From assembly GCA_913043185.1 (NCBI GenBank), contig CAJWMI010000004.1, forward strand, positions 1 through 37,251: a stretch of 37,251 nucleotides of DNA, read 5' to 3'. Made by a program: the position numbers and the translations under genes. How positions within the stretch are numbered: the first letter of the stretch is position 1; each line of letters opens with the position of its first letter. The DNA is from an uncultured Fidelibacterota bacterium. GTDB lineage: Bacteria; Marinisomatota; Marinisomatia; Marinisomatales; UBA1611. The notes beneath the pieces were generated by a model. That model saw only the letters and a program-made list of their open reading frames with translations. It did not search any database and was not told the DNA's origin. Positions 27,359 through 35,558 of the stretch are shown piece by piece.

Positions 27359-28315
27359 ATGTCAGATATTAGTGAACTCATTCAGTTTATAAGAAAAGAA
27401 TTTGATCAATCTTTACGTTCCTTCCCATTACCAAATCATCCCAAATATCTATATGAACCAATTAGATATGCTCTAAAAGGAAAAGGGAAAAGATTCAGAC
27501 CTATATTAGTGCACTTATCGGGAAGAGCATTTAAAACTGATCCAAATGATATAATGAAAATTTCGCTTGCAGTTGAATTGCTTCATTGTTTTACACTCAT
27601 TCATGATGATATTATGGACTCAGATGATCTCAGGCGTAATATGCCTACTTTACATAAAAAATATGATATTTCGTCCGCAATATTAGCGGGAGATGGAATT
27701 TATACTATCAGCCAGGTTATATTAAACAGTATAGGAAACAAACCAGAAGTTTTTTTACAATTCTATAATGAAACAGTATTAGAAATCTGTGAGGGACAGG
27801 CTTTAGATAAAGATTTTGAAAATAAAGAAGATATTTCTTTAGAACAGTATATTGAAATGGTAGAAAAGAAAACGGGAGCTTTATTAGGTTCTTGTTGCTA
27901 TCTCCCAGCAACTTTGTCAGGGAAACCTAATAATATTATTGATGACCTGAAATATATTGGTAAACAATTAGGAATAGCTTTCCAGATTCAGGATGATCTT
28001 TTTGAAATATTTGGCGATGAAAGTATTATAGGCAAAAGCTTAGGGAGTGATATTTTCTCAAATAAAAAGACTGCTATTGCGATTGAAGCAAAAAATATTT
28101 TTCAATCTGAATGGAATACTATAGTAGAACAGTTCGATGGAAAAAATTTAGTATATATTCGTAATTTTTTATCAGAAAATAAGATAAGAGATAAAGTTGA
28201 AACTTTGGCTGATGACTGTTTTAAATCTGCATATAATTCACTAGCGGATCTTGGTTTTGATGAAGAGTGTGAATTATATAGATTTTTTAAAATAATTCAA
28301 GGAAGACATGCATGA
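27359..28315 (+). CDS. Polyprenyl diphosphate synthase, GGPP-type
   Basis: Trans-isoprenyl diphosphate synthase that extends allylic diphosphates with isopentenyl diphosphate. In 318 residues the first aspartate-rich motif is DDIMD (83-87) in FTLIHDDIMDSDDLRR, with no two-residue insertion. A phenylalanine lies five residues before DD, and this arrangement is associated with type I/archaeal geranylgeranyl (C20) synthases. The second motif is DDLFE (212-216), where the usual last Asp is Glu. GKGKRFRPILV is the family N-terminal signature. Product length cannot be proved from sequence, and farnesyl or longer quinone side chains remain possible. The stop codon overlaps the isomerase ATG by 4 bp. 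Confidence 0.88.
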   Translation: MSDISELIQFIRKEFDQSLRSFPLPNHPKYLYEPIRYALKGKGKRFRPILVHLSGRAFKTDPNDIMKISLAVELLHCFTLIHDDIMDSDDLRRNMPTLHKKYDISSAILAGDGIYTISQVILNSIGNKPEVFLQFYNETVLEICEGQALDKDFENKEDISLEQYIEMVEKKTGALLGSCCYLPATLSGKPNNIIDDLKYIGKQLGIAFQIQDDLFEIFGDESIIGKSLGSDIFSNKKTAIAIEAKNIFQSEWNTIVEQFDGKNLVYIRNFLSENKIRDKVETLADDCFKSAYNSLADLGFDEECELYRFFKIIQGRHA

Positions 28316-29352
28316 TAGACAATATTGATAAAGATAACATGTATCAATCAATTTTGGATTTTTCTGATAATATGTTAGATGCAGTAAAGCTTGGTGGTAG
28401 TATAAAATTTCTTAATGATTACTCAAATATAAATAAGATTATTGTAGCCGGTATGGGTGGCTCTGCAATTGGAGGAGACGTTACGTATGCTCTAGTAAAT
28501 GATGAAATAAAAATTCCTTTTTTGGTCATAAGAGGATACAATATCCCTTCATGGGTTGATAGTTCTACGCTGGTCATATGCTCTTCCTATTCAGGAAATA
28601 CTGAAGAAACAATTTCTATTTTAGATGAAGCATATACCAAAGGTGCTAAGGTGTGTGCGATAACAACAGGTGGTAAAATTGGAAAAATTTGTGATAAATG
28701 TAACTATGATAAAGTGATTATTCCATCTGGAATGCAACCAAGGGCTGCATTGGCTTTTTCTTTTATACCAATACTATATATTTTATATAGTCTAAACATA
28801 ATATCTACTAATTTTACTTCCTCTCTTGTTTCATCTTCTAAATTAATTAAAGAAAATAGTAAGAAATACAGCATGAAAGATGATAACAACCCGACATGGG
28901 TTTTGGCTAAAAAGATATATAATAAAATACCAATTATTTATGCAGACTCAGACAGGTTAAAAACCGTCGCAATGCGCCTAAAAGGTCAAATTTGCGAGAA
29001 TAGTAAAATATTAGCATATCATAGCGTATTTCCTGAAATGAATCATAATGAGATAGTCGGATGGGAAAAGAATTCAGAACTTTTTTCTAATTATTTCATT
29101 ATTTGGTTATTTGACAACGATATGAATGAAAGAAATAAAGTCAGACAAAAAATTGTGATGGATATGTTAAACGAGATAGGCGTGGATCAATCTAAACTTG
29201 AGGTATCAGGAAACAGTTTTATAGATAGATTCTTACTATTGATTCATTATGGTGATTGGTTAAGTTATTGGTGCGCAATTTTGCATAAAACGGATCCTAG
29301 TCCAGTTCAAAATATTGAAAAATTAAAAAATAAATTATCAGAGATAAAATGA
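28312..29352 (+). CDS. Bifunctional phosphoglucose/phosphomannose isomerase
   Basis: SIS-fold isomerase converting glucose-6-P and mannose-6-P to fructose-6-P, of the PGI/PMI type first known from Archaea and also found in bacteria. The 346-residue protein has two SIS halves. The phosphosugar loop GMGGSAIGGDV (about 46-56), the SSYSGNTEETIS stretch (about 84-95), and IPSGMQPRAALAFSF are all characteristic. PEMNHNEIVGW holds the likely catalytic His/Glu region. With the upstream mutase it supplies sugar phosphates for mannose-containing glycans. It overlaps both neighbours by 4 bp (ATGA), so the operon is tightly coupled. Confidence 0.9.
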   Translation: MIDNIDKDNMYQSILDFSDNMLDAVKLGGSIKFLNDYSNINKIIVAGMGGSAIGGDVTYALVNDEIKIPFLVIRGYNIPSWVDSSTLVICSSYSGNTEETISILDEAYTKGAKVCAITTGGKIGKICDKCNYDKVIIPSGMQPRAALAFSFIPILYILYSLNIISTNFTSSLVSSSKLIKENSKKYSMKDDNNPTWVLAKKIYNKIPIIYADSDRLKTVAMRLKGQICENSKILAYHSVFPEMNHNEIVGWEKNSELFSNYFIIWLFDNDMNERNKVRQKIVMDMLNEIGVDQSKLEVSGNSFIDRFLLLIHYGDWLSYWCAILHKTDPSPVQNIEKLKNKLSEIK

Positions 29353-29882
29353 TTCCCGTAAATGTTGAAAAAATATCTTATCATACATCAAGTCGCAGTT
29401 ATGCGGTACTTTTAAAGGAAAATGATAGCGACTTGGTATTACCAATTTTAGTTGGATCATTTGAGGCCCAATCAATCGCAATGGCCCTTGAAGTGGTAGC
29501 AACTCCTAGACCACTGACTCATGATCTAATATGTGATATGATAAAGAAAATAGATGCGGAATTAATCTCGGTCAATATATCCCAGTTAAATGATGGTGTG
29601 TTTTATGCAAAACTGAATTTAATAAGTTCGGGATTTGGCACTAAAACAATTGATGCAAGACCAAGTGATGCCATATCTATTGCACTGCGTCTAAATGCAC
29701 AAATATATGTTACTCCAGAAATCATTAAAGAAGCTGGAGTAAATAAAAATGACATTAATGAATCAATTAAACCAAAATATTCGATCGAGGATTTAGAATT
29801 AAAGCTTAAAAAGGCGGTGGAGAAGGAAGAATACGAAAAGGCTGCAAAGATTAGAGATAAAATAAAAGAATTAGATTCTTAA
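29349..29882 (+). CDS. Bifunctional nuclease (DUF151) family protein with UVR tail
   Basis: 177 residues. The DUF151/BFN domain covers about 1-130 (LPILVGSFEAQSIAMAL, RPSDAISIALRLNAQIYV), and residues about 147-177 form a UVR helical hairpin (LKKAVEKEEYEKAAKIRDKI) like the UvrB-UvrC interaction motif. The family name comes from a plant member with reported DNase and RNase activity; the bacterial function is not settled. It is the last gene of the mutase-prenyl-isomerase operon, which does not explain its role. The 3' end overlaps the convergent rnc gene by 4 bp, so two nucleic-acid enzymes meet tail to tail. Confidence 0.88.
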   Translation: MIPVNVEKISYHTSSRSYAVLLKENDSDLVLPILVGSFEAQSIAMALEVVATPRPLTHDLICDMIKKIDAELISVNISQLNDGVFYAKLNLISSGFGTKTIDARPSDAISIALRLNAQIYVTPEIIKEAGVNKNDINESIKPKYSIEDLELKLKKAVEKEEYEKAAKIRDKIKELDS

Positions 29883-30592
29883 AAAGGTGCATCCATTTGC
29901 TCTAACGCTATTTTTGCTGCTATCTGTTCAGCTGACTTTTTGTCAAGTCCCATCCCGGTTGGAAACGAGCGATCATCAATTTTGACCTCTATTTCAAATG
30001 TTTTTTGATGATCAGGTCCACTGATATCTATTACATTAAATATTGGACTTCCAATATCCTTAATATGGCAATATTCTATTAGTTTTCCTTTATAATTTGT
30101 AGCCTTCCAGGCCTCAGTCCTATGTGCCCATATAGTGTTCAGTATTAGATTTCTACATGGTTCTATACCACCATCTAAATATATTGCCCCAATAATAGCT
30201 TCAAATAAGTTTGCCTGTTGTTTTTCTGCTATTTTTTCAATATTCATATTTACACTTGACTCAATATTTATGTGATTCAAGAGGTCAAGCATTGTACTTA
30301 TTTTAGCTAAAAAGGATTTTCTTACGAGAGATGCTCTTCTCTGAGTTAAAAGTCCTTCATCACCTTCAGGAAATTCTCTCATAAGTTCTCTACTTATAAT
30401 GATGTCGATTACGGCATCTCCTAAAAATTCTAATCTTTCGTAATTTTCTCTTGGTGCTGCTGAAATAGATTTATGTGTAAATGCTTGGACTAGATAATCA
30501 CGATTATGAAATAAATAATTTATTTTTTTTTCAATAGGGGAATGGGAGTCAGAGGGTTTAAGAATATTTTTTAATTTATAGATTAAACTCAA
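29879..30592 (-). CDS. rnc: Ribonuclease III
   Basis: Double-strand-specific endoribonuclease acting in rRNA maturation and mRNA turnover. 237 residues: catalytic domain about 20-160 with the signature YERLEFLGDAVIDII near 50, LFEAIIGAIYLDGG with the acidic second half of the active site, and a C-terminal double-stranded-RNA-binding domain about 168-235 ending in KKSAEQIAAKIAL. The start is TTG at 30592, overlapping the fabF stop by 4 bp (TTGA), so translation is coupled. The fab-rnc order is seen in several phyla. As the last gene it converges on the DUF151 nuclease. Confidence 0.95.
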   Translation of the reverse strand: MSLIYKLKNILKPSDSHSPIEKKINYLFHNRDYLVQAFTHKSISAAPRENYERLEFLGDAVIDIIISRELMREFPEGDEGLLTQRRASLVRKSFLAKISTMLDLLNHINIESSVNMNIEKIAEKQQANLFEAIIGAIYLDGGIEPCRNLILNTIWAHRTEAWKATNYKGKLIEYCHIKDIGSPIFNVIDISGPDHQKTFEIEVKIDDRSFPTGMGLDKKSAEQIAAKIALEQMDAPF

Positions 30593-31830
30593 TTGTATTT
30601 CCTAAAACATAGAACAGCATTATGACCTCCAAATCCAAAAGTATTAGATAAAGCGGCATTGATTTCAGCCTCAACCGCATGATTAGGAGTATAATCTAAA
30701 GGGCAATCAGGGTCTGGTGTATTATAATTTATTGTTGGTGGCACAATCCCATTAATAATTGTTTTTACCGTCGCGACTGCTTCAATACCGCCAGCGGCTC
30801 CAAGTAAATGACCTGTCATGGATTTTGTTGAGCTTATTTTTAATTTATTTAAACTATTGTTAAAAAGATTACTAATTGCTTTTGATTCATTCCTATCATT
30901 AAATGGTGTAGAAGTTCCATGGGCATTAATATAGTCAATATCATCAGGATTTATATTAGAGTCTAATATTGCTTTTTCCATTGCTTTGTATGCGCCTTGA
31001 CCTTCAGGGGCTGGTTGAGTAATGTGGAATGCATCATCTGTTGAGCCATAACCTGCTAGTTCTGCAAGAATTGGTGCACCTCTATTTAAAGCATGTTCTT
31101 CTGATTCTATAACAATCATTCCCGCTCCTTCACTTAATACAAAACCATCTCTGTCTGCGTCAAAAGGTCTACTGGCAGCTGTTGGAATATCACAATTCTG
31201 AGATAATGCTCTCATATTAGCAAACCCAGCAATGGTTAAAGGTGTAATACTAGCTTCGGTTCCTCCAGTCAGAATAATGTCAGCATCACCATATCTTATT
31301 AATCTTAGTGCAATGCCAATCGCATCATTAGATGAAGCACAAGCAGAAATCACTGTTTGGCTTGGACCGCGCAATCCAAATTTCATTGAAAGGTGGCCAC
31401 CCGCAATATTAGGTATCATTTTCGCAACAAATTGTGGTGATATTCTTCTGGGTCCTTTATTATTGATAGTATCATGCTCATTCTCAAGTGTCTGAATACC
31501 TCCGATTCCACAGCCAATGATAACCCCAGCACGATCTAAATTTATTTTTTCAAGATCTAGCTTTGCTGATTCTATTGCCTCCATGGAGGAGACTAATGCA
31601 TAAATTGAAAAAGGATCAAGCTTACGTACTTCTTTTGGGTCTATAAATTTTTCAGCATCAAAACTCTTAATCTCTCCTGCAATAGTAACCCTATGATTTG
31701 ATGTATCAAAATAACTAATTGGTGCAATTCCACTGGTACTAGATTCAATAGCTGACCAAAATAGATCCGCTGAATTTCCATTTGGAGCTAAAGCTCCAAG
31801 TCCTGTAACAACAACTTTTTTTATAGACAT
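30589..31830 (-). CDS. fabF: 3-oxoacyl-[acyl-carrier-protein] synthase II
   Basis: Condensing enzyme that elongates acyl-ACP with malonyl-ACP in type II fatty-acid synthesis. The 413-residue protein shows VVVTGLGALAPNG at the N-terminus and the catalytic triad C164 (SACASS), H304 (NAHGTSTPFND) and H341 (KSMTGHLLGAAGGIEA), matching the Cys-His-His of KAS I/II. The nucleophile loop reads ACASS in place of the common ACATG, a conservative change. FabF rather than FabB is chosen by the position after acpP, 12 bp downstream of it. It overlaps rnc by 4 bp. Confidence 0.96.
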   Translation of the reverse strand: MSIKKVVVTGLGALAPNGNSADLFWSAIESSTSGIAPISYFDTSNHRVTIAGEIKSFDAEKFIDPKEVRKLDPFSIYALVSSMEAIESAKLDLEKINLDRAGVIIGCGIGGIQTLENEHDTINNKGPRRISPQFVAKMIPNIAGGHLSMKFGLRGPSQTVISACASSNDAIGIALRLIRYGDADIILTGGTEASITPLTIAGFANMRALSQNCDIPTAASRPFDADRDGFVLSEGAGMIVIESEEHALNRGAPILAELAGYGSTDDAFHITQPAPEGQGAYKAMEKAILDSNINPDDIDYINAHGTSTPFNDRNESKAISNLFNNSLNKLKISSTKSMTGHLLGAAGGIEAVATVKTIINGIVPPTINYNTPDPDCPLDYTPNHAVEAEINAALSNTFGFGGHNAVLCFRKYN

Positions 31831-31842
31831 TAATTAATATAG

Positions 31843-32073
31843 TTACTTATGCTCATCGATATATTTTATTGCACTGGTAACAGTGGTAATATTTTCAGCC
31901 TCTTCATCTGGAATCTCTATACCAAATTCTTCTTCGAATTCCATAATGAGTTCAACAGTGTCTAAAGAATCTGCACCAAGGTCATTAACAAAATGTGCCT
32001 CTTCTGTTATAGCAGCTTCATCAACCCCCAGTTTATCAATGATTACTTCTTTTATTTTATCAAACGTTGACAT
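31843..32073 (-). CDS. acpP: Acyl carrier protein
   Basis: Carries the growing acyl chain on a phosphopantetheine arm. At 76 residues it is a small acidic four-helix protein with the attachment serine S36 in the [16 protein letters not shown] motif. An AGGAG lies about seven bases before the ATG, one of the clearest ribosome-binding sites in the cluster, as expected for an abundant protein. It lies between fabG and fabF in the standard order. Confidence 0.98.
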   Translation of the reverse strand: MSTFDKIKEVIIDKLGVDEAAITEEAHFVNDLGADSLDTVELIMEFEEEFGIEIPDEEAENITTVTSAIKYIDEHK

Positions 32074-32095
32074 ATCGTTTCTCCTATTTTTATTA

Positions 32096-32845
32096 TTAGT
32101 TAATTATTCGTCCACCATCGACTGTTATTGTTTGGCCTGTAATATATCCTGCCTCATCAGAGGCTAAAAATATAACGGCATTAGCGATATCATCAGGTGA
32201 ACCTATCCTTCCGACAGGAATATGTGATAAGAATTTACTTTTCACCTCTTCAGAAAGTTTTTCAGTCATAGATGTTTCAATCCATCCTGGAGCAATACAA
32301 TTTGCTGTAATTCCTCTTGAGGCCACCTCTTTTGCGATAGACTTAGTCATCCCAATAAGTCCGGCCTTTGATGCCGCATAGTTTGCCTGACCAGCATTAC
32401 CAGTTAATCCAACAATCGATGTAATATTAATTATCCTTCCGAATTTATTTTTCATCATATGGCGCATAACAGCTTTCGTACAATGAAATGCGCCTTTTAA
32501 ATTTGTATTAATAACGTCGTCCCACTGTTCAATAGACATTCTCATTACAAGTGAATCCTTTGTAATTCCTGCATTATTAACAAGTATATCTATTCTACTA
32601 TTTTCTTTTATTATTTCTGTAATTATTTCTAAAAATATATTTGAGTCAGATATGTCACAAGCAAACGAAGATGCTTGTCCACCATTAATAGTTATCTTCT
32701 CTACAATGGATTCTATTGCTTTTTTGTTTCTGCTTATACAAGCAACATGTGCACCAGACTTTGCAAGTTCAAAAGCGATTATTTTTCCTATACCTTGTGA
32801 AGCACCGGTAACAATCGCAATTTTATTTTTTAAACTAAATTTCAT
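32096..32845 (-). CDS. fabG: 3-oxoacyl-[acyl-carrier-protein] reductase
   Basis: NADPH-dependent reductase of the 3-oxoacyl-ACP intermediate. The 249-residue SDR has an intact site: TGASQGIG near residue 14, NNAG near 90, the serine in [10 protein letters not shown], and YAASKAG with the catalytic Tyr and Lys. The C-terminus [13 protein letters not shown] is typical. This contrasts with the degenerate SDR at 24107. Its first 11 bases overlap the end of fabD, so the two are probably coupled. Confidence 0.96.
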   Translation of the reverse strand: MKFSLKNKIAIVTGASQGIGKIIAFELAKSGAHVACISRNKKAIESIVEKITINGGQASSFACDISDSNIFLEIITEIIKENSRIDILVNNAGITKDSLVMRMSIEQWDDVINTNLKGAFHCTKAVMRHMMKNKFGRIINITSIVGLTGNAGQANYAASKAGLIGMTKSIAKEVASRGITANCIAPGWIETSMTEKLSEEVKSKFLSHIPVGRIGSPDDIANAVIFLASDEAGYITGQTITVDGGRIIN

Positions 32846-33755
32846 AGTTTATAATATCTTCATAAGATTGAATACCTTTGGTAGGAACTTCGCTGTCAAT
32901 TTTACGATTTAGTCCTTGCAACACTTTACCCGGACCAATTTCTATAAATGAATTATATCCGTCATTAATCATATGTTGAATGGAATTATACCAAAGTACT
33001 GGACTTTCTAACTGTCGAATTAAAGAATTTTTTATATCTTTACCTTTTGTTATTGGTTTTGCATCAACATTTGAATATAGAGGAATGCCAATGTCCGAAA
33101 TTTCGATAGATTCTAACTTATCAGCAAGTTCTTCTCTAGCTGGTATCATTAGTGGTGAGTGGAATGCTCCACTAACATTCAAAGGGACAGCCAATCTGGC
33201 ACCATACTTTTTTGCATTGTTAATTAAACTTTCTATGGCTTCAATATTGCCAGAGACAACTGTCTGGTCTTCAGTATTATAATTTGCGGCTACTACTAGA
33301 TGATCAGAACTATTTTTATTACATAAGTTTTCAACCTTATTGGTTGACATTCCTATAATAGCTGCCATTGTTCCTGGATTTATTTTTCCAGCATTATGCA
33401 TGCTTTCTGAACGAAGCTTAACTAATTCCAGCCCACTAACAAAATCAAAGGCACCTGCAGCGACCAGGGCACTATATTCACCCAGACTATGACCGGCAAC
33501 ACCATCAGCAGAGTATCCATTTTCAATCATAATTTGTCCAATTATAGTGCTTACAATAAAAATAGCAGGCTGAGTGTATTTAGTCTTTTTCAACAACTCT
33601 TCCGGGCCGTTAAATGAAATCGATTGAATATCTGTATCTAATAAATCGTTAGCGATTTCATAATATTTTTTACCAATCTTAGTATTATCAAATAAGTCTT
33701 TTCCCATTCCTATTTTTTGAGAGGCTTGTCCAGGAAAAATCCAGGCATTTTTCAT
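32835..33755 (-). CDS. fabD: Malonyl CoA-acyl carrier protein transacylase
   Basis: Transfers malonyl from CoA to ACP to supply the elongation cycle. The fold is the alpha/beta hydrolase-like transacylase, with the nucleophile Ser in GHSLGEYSALVAAGA, the conserved His in VSGAFHSPLM, and the N-terminal WIFPGQASQ. I chose the ATG at 33755, because it overlaps the fabH stop by exactly 4 bp (ATGA) and gives the normal MKNAWIFPGQ start. A GTG five codons upstream (33770) is open but lengthens the overlap to 19 bp without added conserved sequence. The protein is 306 residues from this start. Confidence 0.95.
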   Translation of the reverse strand: MKNAWIFPGQASQKIGMGKDLFDNTKIGKKYYEIANDLLDTDIQSISFNGPEELLKKTKYTQPAIFIVSTIIGQIMIENGYSADGVAGHSLGEYSALVAAGAFDFVSGLELVKLRSESMHNAGKINPGTMAAIIGMSTNKVENLCNKNSSDHLVVAANYNTEDQTVVSGNIEAIESLINNAKKYGARLAVPLNVSGAFHSPLMIPAREELADKLESIEISDIGIPLYSNVDAKPITKGKDIKNSLIRQLESPVLWYNSIQHMINDGYNSFIEIGPGKVLQGLNRKIDSEVPTKGIQSYEDIINYEI

Positions 33756-34741
33756 ATTCTTGAATCCCACTTAATTAAAATACTTCCCCAGGTAAACCCT
33801 GAGCCAAAGGCTGACAGCAATATATAGTCGCCATTATTGATTAAATTATTTTCAACTGCTTCGTTAAGTGCAATAGGTATTGTTCCGGCAGTAGTATTTC
33901 CATATCTATCGATGTTTATAAGTACTCGATCTTTTGGTATACCGCAACGTTCACCAGTAGCATCAATGATACGTTTATTTGCCTGATGAGGAATGAATAG
34001 TTTTATATCATTCCCACTAAGTCCATTTTTCAATAGTACCTCTTCTGAGATATCAGCCATTCTTTTTACCGCGAACTTAAATACTTTCTTCCCATCCTGT
34101 CTTATAAAATGCTCTCTATTTGCTATCGTTTCCTCAGTAGCGGGTTTTCTACTTCCCCCAGCTAGAACATTAAGGCTAGAAGCTCCAGAACCATCTGTCC
34201 TCAGTATAGAGCTTATGATACCATTATCTGATTTAGAAGGCTCTAAGATTACTCCACCGGCACCATCACCGAATATTATACAGGTTTCTCTGTCTTTAAA
34301 ATCCAGTATTGATGTCATTGTGTCAACACCAATTACCATTACGGTCTTGTATTTTCCAGATTCAATCAATTTTGAACCAGTCTCTAACCCAAATAAAAAT
34401 CCACTGCATGCAGCACTTAGGTCAAATGCCCATGCATTTTGAGCATTAATATTGTTTTGGACTATGGCTGCGGTAGATGGGGTAAGGTGATCCGGCGTTA
34501 CGGTACTAACAATGATAATGTCGATTTTCTCTGGCTTAATACCTCTTTTTTCTAAAAGTTTTTTAGCAACATGTGTTGATAAGTCAGATGAGGCTTCGTC
34601 ATCTGACACTATATGTCTTTGTTTTATTCCGGTTCTATTTTGAATCCATTCATCGGACGTTTCCACCATATTTTCAATATCATGGTTTGTTAATATTTTT
34701 TCTGGAACATGATGTGCGGTAGAGGTGATGGTAGCTCTCAT
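33752..34741 (-). CDS. fabH: 3-oxoacyl-[acyl-carrier-protein] synthase III
   Basis: Initiates fatty-acid synthesis by condensing acetyl-CoA (or another primer) with malonyl-ACP. In 329 residues the catalytic triad is C112 (SAACSGFLFG), H252 (PHQANKRII) and N282 (YGNTTAGTIP). The N-terminal EKILTNHDIENMVETSDEWI is classic. Primer choice cannot be read from these residues. It follows rpmF directly with an 81-bp gap. In many bacteria plsX sits there, but the gap is too short for it here. Confidence 0.96.
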   Translation of the reverse strand: MRATITSTAHHVPEKILTNHDIENMVETSDEWIQNRTGIKQRHIVSDDEASSDLSTHVAKKLLEKRGIKPEKIDIIIVSTVTPDHLTPSTAAIVQNNINAQNAWAFDLSAACSGFLFGLETGSKLIESGKYKTVMVIGVDTMTSILDFKDRETCIIFGDGAGGVILEPSKSDNGIISSILRTDGSGASSLNVLAGGSRKPATEETIANREHFIRQDGKKVFKFAVKRMADISEEVLLKNGLSGNDIKLFIPHQANKRIIDATGERCGIPKDRVLINIDRYGNTTAGTIPIALNEAVENNLINNGDYILLSAFGSGFTWGSILIKWDSRI

Positions 34742-34822
34742 ATTAATATTTTTCCAACAAATTAGATATTTATTATATAATCAAGATGATAAAGAAATAT
34801 AAAAAACTAATTGTATTATGGA

Positions 34823-34999
34823 TCAAGATATCGAAATAATAGGACGTCCTTTATAATATCCACAATTAGGACAGGCCCTGTGAGGCATCTTCGTGGAATT
34901 ACACTGAGGACAGGTCGTAGTTGAGACTGAAGCTGACTTATAGTGAGTTCGTCTTTTTCTACTTCTTGCTTTAGACTGTCGTCTTTTTGGCAGTGCCAT
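34823..34999 (-). CDS. rpmF: Ribosomal protein L32, zinc-ribbon form
   Basis: 58-residue large-subunit ribosomal protein, translated directly from the minus strand. It opens MALPKRRQSKARSRKRRTH, the standard basic N-terminus, and contains CPQC (30-33) and CPNCG (43-47), so it is the zinc-binding form. A GGGAG lies about five bases before the ATG. It sits between the DUF177 gene (41 bp upstream) and fabH, the order known from E. coli yceD-rpmF-plsX-fabH except that plsX is absent. Confidence 0.95.
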   Translation of the reverse strand: MALPKRRQSKARSRKRRTHYKSASVSTTTCPQCNSTKMPHRACPNCGYYKGRPIISIS

Positions 35000-35040
35000 A
35001 TTTTCTCCCTAAACTAAAATTAAATAAATTATTTATAAAG

Positions 35041-35493
35041 CTAGTTACTGCAAGAACAAGCCTTATGATTAAGATTGATCCCGCATCCTGGACATAGGCC
35101 TTTACAAAGATTTGTACATAATATTTTATATGGAATTTCTATGATTAATATCTCTAATAATATTTTCCTAAGATCAACACTATCCTCATGATCTGAGAAA
35201 TAAATTATATCATATTTTTCCTTATCTGTCATACCAAGATCATTACAAAGTAATAAATTAGCTTTTATTTTATTTTTATTACAAAATGATTCTAGACAAC
35301 GATCACAATCATATAAAACAGTATTTATTATATGACCAGAGATTTCAAATCCATTATTTACAATTTTCGATGTAAAGCTGCAGATTAATTTGTTATCAAC
35401 TACGGTAATACCAAAACCATCTGCATCATTAATGTCTATTTCAAAAAGCTTATTCTTAAATCCGGTTAATAAATCCGAACGTAAAACCATCAT
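35041..35493 (-). CDS. DUF177 (YceD) family protein
   Basis: 150-residue member of the family that almost always precedes rpmF. In bacteria and plants it has been linked to 23S rRNA accumulation and L32/large-subunit biogenesis. The mid-region DCDRCLESF carries a CxxC, and the tail has the family pattern LCKGLCPGCGINLNHKACSC, which probably binds zinc. Two ATG codons are adjacent (35493 and 35490). The first is kept, without a strong ribosome-binding site to decide between them. It is probably the first gene of the fatty-acid cluster transcript. Confidence 0.9.
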   Translation of the reverse strand: MMVLRSDLLTGFKNKLFEIDINDADGFGITVVDNKLICSFTSKIVNNGFEISGHIINTVLYDCDRCLESFCNKNKIKANLLLCNDLGMTDKEKYDIIYFSDHEDSVDLRKILLEILIIEIPYKILCTNLCKGLCPGCGINLNHKACSCSN

Positions 35494-35558
35494 ACAGCCA
35501 CAAAATTACCGAGCCCGTTTAAGTATTACAAGGTACAAAGGTTTAATATAATAACTCT

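Noticed and set aside
30306..30315. Second GCTAAAAAGG, the most conserved SAM-II string
   Set aside because: It lies antisense inside rnc, with no GATTTGAACC/TATTGC or P1 stem upstream, so it is a chance match.
33756..33770. Upstream GTG start for fabD at 33770
   Set aside because: The ATG at 33755 gives the family-typical N-terminus and an ATGA overlap with fabH; the extra five residues are not conserved-looking.
33993..34442. 149-codon plus-strand open frame opposite fabH
   Set aside because: It is antisense to a perfectly conserved fabH, has no recognisable protein features and is explained as a shadow frame.
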